58,111 nucleotides of DNA, from positions 15,174 through 73,284 of the forward strand of contig JAPDQV010000015.1 of the NCBI GenBank assembly GCA_034505495.1. Direction: 5' to 3'. This document shows positions 53,764 to 58,111 of the stretch, piece by piece; the first letter of the stretch is position 1, and each line of letters begins with the position of its first letter. The notes beneath the pieces were generated by a model. That model searched no databases. It was not told the DNA's origin and saw nothing but the letters and a program-made list of their open reading frames with translations. The DNA is from a candidate division KSB1 bacterium (GTDB lineage: Bacteria; Zhuqueibacterota; Zhuqueibacteria; Residuimicrobiales; Krinioviventaceae). The translations under genes and the position numbers were made by a program.

Positions 53764-54687
53764 ATGAAGCAATTTCGCAGACTTTTACCTCTTTTTTTGA
53801 TAGCCTCATCTTTATCGGCACAGTTTCCCATGTTTAAAGCGCCGACCGAAGAGATTAAGCGCAAATGGCTTGATTTGCCTTACGCCTCGCTTTCCGAAGC
53901 GCAAAAGCTGGATATCTATCTGCCGGATGAAGGCGACGGGCCTTTTCCGGTGATCCTCGCTATTCACGGCGGCGCCTTTCTCGGCGGCGACAAAGCCGAC
54001 GGCCAGCTGACGCCGATGCTCGAAGGTCTCCGCCGCGGCTATGCAGTAGTATCGATCAATCATCGCCTAAGCAGCGAGGCGACTTTTCCGGCCGCAGTTC
54101 ACGACGTCAAAGCGGCCGTTCGTTGGCTGCGCGCACACGCGGAAGAGTATAAATTGGACGGTACCCGCATTGTCGCTTGGGGACCTTCTGCCGGCGGATA
54201 TTTGGCGGCCATGGCCGGCGTTACCTGCGGCGTTGCGGAATTGGAAGATCTTTCCCTCGGCAACGCAGACTATTCAAGCTGTGTTCAAGCTGTGGTCGAC
54301 TGGTTCGGCCCGATCAATTTTCTGACAATGGATGAACAGTTCCGAAAAAGCGGCAAAGGCCGCCCGAATCACGGTGAGGCCGATTCGCCCGCATCCCTTT
54401 TTATGGGCCGCCGAATAACCGAAATACCTGAAAAGGTTGCAGCCTCAAATCCGGAATCCTACCTTTCGGTCGACGACCCGCCGATCCTTATTATGCACGG
54501 AACGGATGACCCGGTAGTGCCCGTCGAACAGTCTATCGAATTTGCTGAAAAGCTGGGGCGTATCATCGGTTCGGAAAAATGTCGCCTCATCCTTCTTTCA
54601 GGTGCCGGTCACGGCGGGCCGCAGTTTTCTTCACCGGAGACTTTGAATCAGGTTTTTGAATTTATCGATCGCGTCCTGAAGGACTGA
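53764..54687 (+). CDS. Exported alpha/beta-hydrolase esterase, probably acting on acylated xylan
   Basis: The protein has 307 residues. CGGAGG lies seven bases before the ATG; the signal peptide ends SLSAQ (residue 20). The oxyanion motif HGGAF (69-73), nucleophile Ser142 in WGPSAGG, Asp249 in HGTDDPVVP and His283 in GAGHGG form the triad of BD-FAE/acetyl-esterase-like lipases. The family removes acetyl or feruloyl groups from sugars or acts on small esters. Its place after GH10 and GH39 genes supports a xylan de-esterification role, which is inference. Confidence 0.88.
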   Translation: MKQFRRLLPLFLIASSLSAQFPMFKAPTEEIKRKWLDLPYASLSEAQKLDIYLPDEGDGPFPVILAIHGGAFLGGDKADGQLTPMLEGLRRGYAVVSINHRLSSEATFPAAVHDVKAAVRWLRAHAEEYKLDGTRIVAWGPSAGGYLAAMAGVTCGVAELEDLSLGNADYSSCVQAVVDWFGPINFLTMDEQFRKSGKGRPNHGEADSPASLFMGRRITEIPEKVAASNPESYLSVDDPPILIMHGTDDPVVPVEQSIEFAEKLGRIIGSEKCRLILLSGAGHGGPQFSSPETLNQVFEFIDRVLKD

Positions 54688-54699
54688 ACCGCGACCATC

Positions 54700-55863
54700 A
54701 TGAGACAAATCAACTTTCTTCTGTTTTTCACGGTCGTTTTCAGCATTTACGGCCTGTTGAACTTTTACATCTTTGTTCGGGGGCGCCAAGCGTTGACGGC
54801 TCACCCGACGCTGTCAACCGTTTTCACCGTGCTTTTTCTTTTCCTGGCGCTCTCCTATTTGATCGGCCGCCTCCTCGAAAGAATTTGGCTTTCCCGCATT
54901 TCGGATTTTCTTGTCTTTGTCGGATCCTTTTGGTTGGCGGCCTTTCTCTATCTGTTTTTGATCGTCCTCTTTATCGATTTATTGCGCCTCGTTAATCATT
55001 TTCTGCCGTTCTTTCATTATTTGGCTGCGGATTCCGAACGGCTGAAATTTACGGCATTTACAGCCGGCATTTCTGTGGTTTTCTTGATTCTGCTTGCAGG
55101 TTATGTGAACGCCTGCAGGGTTCAAGTCCGGCGCCTGGAAATCAAGATCGACAAACCGTGCGAGACAAAAGAGCTCAAGATCGCCGCGGCTTCCGACGTG
55201 CACCTCGGCACAATTGTCGGGCGGCGCCGCTTTTGTCGCATCGTCAATAAAATCAACTCGCTGTCGCCGGACTTGATCCTCTTTCCCGGCGATCTGATCG
55301 ACGAAGACATTGCGCCGGTGGTGCGCGAGAATCTGGGCGAGGCATTGCGCTCCCTCAAAGCGGCTTACGGCATTTATGCAGTGACCGGAAATCACGAGTT
55401 CATCGGCGGCGTCGAGAGGGCAGTGGGCTATTTGCAGGAGCACGGCGTCAGAGTGCTTCGCGACGAGAGCGTGCTCCTCCCCAACGGCCTTTATCTGGTG
55501 GGCAGAGATGATCGGGTGAAAAAAGCCTTTACCGGCGTCGATCGTAAAAGTCTGCGCGAGCTTATGCAGTCGGTCGATCCCGGCAAGCCGATTCTGCTCT
55601 TGGACCACCAGCCGTTCGAGCTGCACGAAGCAGCCGAGCAGGGTGTGGATCTGCAGCTTTCCGGTCATACCCACAATGGTCAGTTGTGGCCGCTGGACCT
55701 TATCACGCGGGCAACCTACGAGCAGAGCTGGGGTTATCTCAAAAAAGGACATACGCAATATTATATTTCCTGCGGCGTCGGTACCTGGGGACCGCCGATT
55801 CGCCTCGGCAGTCGACCGGAGATCGTCGAGCTTGGACTGCGGTTCAACCCGAAAGAAGAATAA
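54700..55863 (+). CDS. Membrane-anchored calcineurin-like metallophosphoesterase
   Basis: The protein has 387 residues. Four membrane helices fill residues about 5-135. A calcineurin-type domain follows with Asp166 and His168 (ASDVHLG), Gly-Asp198 (FPGDLID), Asn231-His232 (TGNHEFIGG) and SGHTHNGQLWP, the full set of metal-binding residues. The architecture matches YkuE/YaeI-type phosphodiesterases, which may act on lipid A or peptidoglycan-linked phosphate at the outer face of the inner membrane. It lies 12 bases after the esterase gene, so it is likely in the same transcript, but its function seems unrelated to xylan. Confidence 0.88.
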   Translation: MRQINFLLFFTVVFSIYGLLNFYIFVRGRQALTAHPTLSTVFTVLFLFLALSYLIGRLLERIWLSRISDFLVFVGSFWLAAFLYLFLIVLFIDLLRLVNHFLPFFHYLAADSERLKFTAFTAGISVVFLILLAGYVNACRVQVRRLEIKIDKPCETKELKIAAASDVHLGTIVGRRRFCRIVNKINSLSPDLILFPGDLIDEDIAPVVRENLGEALRSLKAAYGIYAVTGNHEFIGGVERAVGYLQEHGVRVLRDESVLLPNGLYLVGRDDRVKKAFTGVDRKSLRELMQSVDPGKPILLLDHQPFELHEAAEQGVDLQLSGHTHNGQLWPLDLITRATYEQSWGYLKKGHTQYYISCGVGTWGPPIRLGSRPEIVELGLRFNPKEE

Positions 55864-56368
55864 CATTTTTACGATCGATATTTTAAACTGTATGAAAACT
55901 GGGGATAACGCCTAAACCTCCCTCAGGCAATGTCGTTGCCTCTGCAGGCATCGAATCAAACATAAATTCATCACCCTTACCGCCTCTCTAGACCTCTATG
56001 CCGAGAGAGCAGACTATTGATTGCGCTTATCTCTTTGACTTTATAGAAGGAAAAGAGGAGGCGCAGGACTTTTCAAATTGCCTTCCAAGCCGTCGAAAAA
56101 CTGCGGTCAGAGATAATTAAAGCACTACGGATTGTCGTAAAAGAAACCGGCACGAGTCGACCTATAAAGCCTTTCTTCCGATCCCTTGGATTATACTGTG
56201 TGAATAAGCTCATTAAGGCCCACCCAATAGATTCAGAACAGCCCGAAAAAAGATATTGACAAAAACACTAAAAATCATTAAAGTATAATACGTTCTTAAT
56301 CGTTTTCGACAATAATTAAGTTAAGGCAGCACACCAACAAGTCTCTTCATAAAAAAACGGAGGCCATC
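55864..56368. other. Intergenic gap of 505 bases with a possible decayed ORF
   Basis: A frame from the ATG at 55998 reads MPREQTIDCAYLFDFIEGK and stops at 56087 or so; a neighbouring frame continues open from about 56064 to the TGA at 56257-56259. Together they could be a frameshifted small gene, but no family is recognised and no ribosome site is seen. A short AGGCAA/TTGCCT hairpin (55925-55941) has no T-run. The right end holds a possible promoter and CGGAGG for the next gene. Confidence 0.4.
56256..56289 (+). promoter_or_regulatory. Possible promoter of the CBM9-repeat gene
   Basis: TTGACA (56256-56261) and a perfect TATAAT (56284-56289) lie about 80 bases before the ATG at 56369, in an AT-rich stretch. 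Their spacing is 22 bases, longer than the usual 17, so either a different -35 is used or TAAAGT at 56279-56284 is the real -10. Confidence 0.3.
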
Positions 56369-58111
56369 ATGAAGCACCTATTTTTACTAATTTTTCTCGC
56401 AGCGGCGGGTACACTTTTCGCCTATCGTACACCCGATCGCGTTATTCAGGTCTACAAAGCTCCGGCTACACCCGTCATCGACGGCGAAGAGGACGAAGCC
56501 TGGAAAGACGCGCAGGCCTTTGCCGTCACGCAGGCCGACCCCAGCACCGGCTTCAGCGAAATTGAATCAGGCGAGGATTACGCCGCGTGGTTCAAGGTCA
56601 TGTGGGACGAAAACAATCTTTACTTCTTTGTCTATGTCATGGATGATGTTCTCTTTGCCGACGGGACGGGAGATAATGATAAAGTGGAGTTCTTTTTCGA
56701 TGCAGACGCCAGCGGCGGGGTGACGAAAGAAGAATACGATGCCCTGTACGCCGGTCAGTACGGACCGGCCGGAGGCTGGTGGTTTGTTCAACACGCTGAC
56801 CAAGTTTATACTTATGACGAAAACACCTCTCAGTGGGTCTACCAAATCGACAGCGAAGCCATCGAAACCGGTACACAAGGCCCCGGCCTCTCCTGGGGAC
56901 AGAACCGTTTCCCGACGGACGGCATTTTGGCAGCGAAAAAAATCCCAGGCACTGAAGACGGATATACCATGGAATTCGCTTTTCCGTGGTCTAGTTTGAA
57001 AGCCGAGGGCCCCTTTGAAGCCGGCAAAGAGATCGGTTTCAACGTTCAGGTCAATGACTTTGACGTCGAAAAACAGCGCGCCTTTTTCAACTGGATCATG
57101 GACTATCCGAATGCCAACTGGTGCGATCCGACGGTTTTCGGTAAATTGGTCTTGAATGCCAAAGCGCCTGCCAATGAATACGTACTGCCGACACCGCGCG
57201 CCGGTGTAAAACCGACCATCGACGCCCAAATGGATGAAATTTGGCAGTATGCCATGCCGCGCGCCGTGGTGATCGGAGATCCGAATACGGAATTCTGGCC
57301 ATTGGAATCCTTTGCCGATTATTTCGGAACTTTCCGCACCTTATGGGATGCCGACGGACTCTATTTTTTCTTTACGGTCTATGACGATATTCTTTTCCAG
57401 GATGCAACGGGCGATAACGACAAGGTCGAACTCTTTTTTGATGCCGATGCATCGGGCGGTGTAACGCAGGAAGAGTACAACGAGCTGTACGCCGCAGAGT
57501 ACGGACCCGCCGGCGGCTGGTGGTTCATGCAGCATGCCGACCATGTCTACACCTACGACGAAAACACTTCGCAATGGGTCTATCAAATCGACAGCCAGGC
57601 CATGGAAACCGGTACGCAGGGACCCGGACTGAGTTGGGGCCAAAATCGCTTCCCCACGGAGGGCATCCAGGCGGCGGTCGCAATCGCCGGAACTGAAGAC
57701 GGATACTCGATGGAGATGTTCTTCCCCTGGACTTCGCTAAAAGCCGTTGCGCCTTTTAAGGTCGATGATCAGGTCGGTTTGAATATCCAGATCAATGACT
57801 TTGATGAGGAAAAGCAGCGCGCGTTTTACGACTGGCGAATGATTTGGTCCAATGCATCCTGGTGCGACCCGACCAATTTCGGCATAATGGCGCTGTCTTC
57901 CATGACCTTGCTGGAAGAAAGCAGCTCAGTCGCCGCAAATCCGTCTGCAAAACCGGAAGCCTTTACGTTGGCGCAAAACTATCCCAACCCGTTCAATCCT
58001 TCGACCACAATCGAATTTTCGCTGCCGGTGCAAATGCAGGTTAAACTGGCGGTTTACAATGTAAAGGGAGAAAAGGTTGCTGAATTGGTGAACAGCATTT
58101 TGCCTGCCGGT
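56369..58111 (+). CDS. Secreted protein with two CBM9-like repeats carrying EF-hand-type loops, sorting domain (runs off right edge)
   Basis: The visible 581 residues are open to the window end. CGGAGG precedes the ATG; the signal peptide ends GTLFA (residue 18). Two long repeats (about 25-265 and 270-510) are highly similar: each has a CBM9/DOMON-like start ([24 protein letters not shown]), the phrase TGDNDKVE(F/L)[35 protein letters not shown] and [17 protein letters not shown]. The loops at 111-122 and 358-369 ([24 protein letters not shown]) match the 12-residue EF-hand consensus D-x-D-x-S-G-x-hydrophobic-x3-[13 protein letters not shown] at 536-547 begins the sorting module; its end is missing. 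It probably binds a glycan or surface partner in a calcium-dependent way; no catalytic domain is visible. Confidence 0.88.
   Translation, partial: MKHLFLLIFLAAAGTLFAYRTPDRVIQVYKAPATPVIDGEEDEAWKDAQAFAVTQADPSTGFSEIESGEDYAAWFKVMWDENNLYFFVYVMDDVLFADGTGDNDKVEFFFDADASGGVTKEEYDALYAGQYGPAGGWWFVQHADQVYTYDENTSQWVYQIDSEAIETGTQGPGLSWGQNRFPTDGILAAKKIPGTEDGYTMEFAFPWSSLKAEGPFEAGKEIGFNVQVNDFDVEKQRAFFNWIMDYPNANWCDPTVFGKLVLNAKAPANEYVLPTPRAGVKPTIDAQMDEIWQYAMPRAVVIGDPNTEFWPLESFADYFGTFRTLWDADGLYFFFTVYDDILFQDATGDNDKVELFFDADASGGVTQEEYNELYAAEYGPAGGWWFMQHADHVYTYDENTSQWVYQIDSQAMETGTQGPGLSWGQNRFPTEGIQAAVAIAGTEDGYSMEMFFPWTSLKAVAPFKVDDQVGLNIQINDFDEEKQRAFYDWRMIWSNASWCDPTNFGIMALSSMTLLEESSSVAANPSAKPEAFTLAQNYPNPFNPSTTIEFSLPVQMQVKLAVYNVKGEKVAELVNSILPAG

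Overview
The window looks like a chromosome segment of an uncultured or poorly characterised bacterium of the FCB superphylum (Calditrichota / candidate division KSB1 type). The main reason is a C-terminal secretion/sorting module of the NYPNPFNP plus FlgD-like Ig type on eight separate proteins. Long multidomain secreted proteins, a Tol-Pal set and a TamA/TamB pair also show an outer membrane. No tRNA, rRNA, CRISPR array, SusC/SusD pair or phage is visible. The taxonomic placement is inference from protein style.

Layout. 1-274 is the start of a receptor-like gene running off the left edge. 312-904 is an internally deleted, frameshifted IS30-type element with both terminal inverted repeats. 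1010-4094 encodes a secreted beta-helix protein and a GH27 alpha-galactosidase. 4131-7006 is a histidine kinase / sigma-54 activator pair. 7239-11035 is a compact envelope operon (TonB/TolA-like protein, tolB, an unrecognised lipoprotein, pal, ybgF) with no tolQ or tolR, ending at a clear terminator. 11319-19733 holds three large secreted proteins: a clan-A-like glycosidase with a PA14 domain nested in a CBM9-like domain, a CBM9-like protein and a CotH-kinase/lamin-tail protein. 19898-25548 is a TamA-like/TamB-like pair overlapping by one base. 25617-34450 (minus) has a triple-GEVED protein, a GH2 beta-mannosidase-like enzyme, a GH3 enzyme and a polysaccharide deacetylase. 34756-39322 (minus) is a tightly coupled trio: gdhA, a 1000-residue protein with two receiver domains and a PEP-synthase-type ATP-binding domain, and a 66-residue zinc-ribbon protein. 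39953-50649 has a GH43 multidomain protein, an unrecognised secreted protein, a secreted nucleoside hydrolase-like protein, a PAP2 phosphatase and a GtrA-GT39 fusion. 51008-55863 is a xylan-type operon (GH10, GH39, alpha/beta esterase) followed by a membrane metallophosphoesterase. The right edge carries a protein with two near-identical CBM9-like repeats, each with an EF-hand-type loop.

How it fits together. The genes suggest a heterotroph that degrades plant or microbial polysaccharides (xylan, mannan, galactosides). Some enzymes are exported without a tag and others carry the sorting module that would place them on the cell surface or outside. TolB/Pal and TamA/TamB maintain the outer membrane that such secretion needs. 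The best candidate for a little-described system is the gdhA / dual-receiver ATP-grasp / zinc-ribbon unit. Other points of note are the EF-hand CBM9 repeats, the nested PA14 domain, a GH3 enzyme with Glu at the usual nucleophile Asp position, and the tol cluster without its motor genes.
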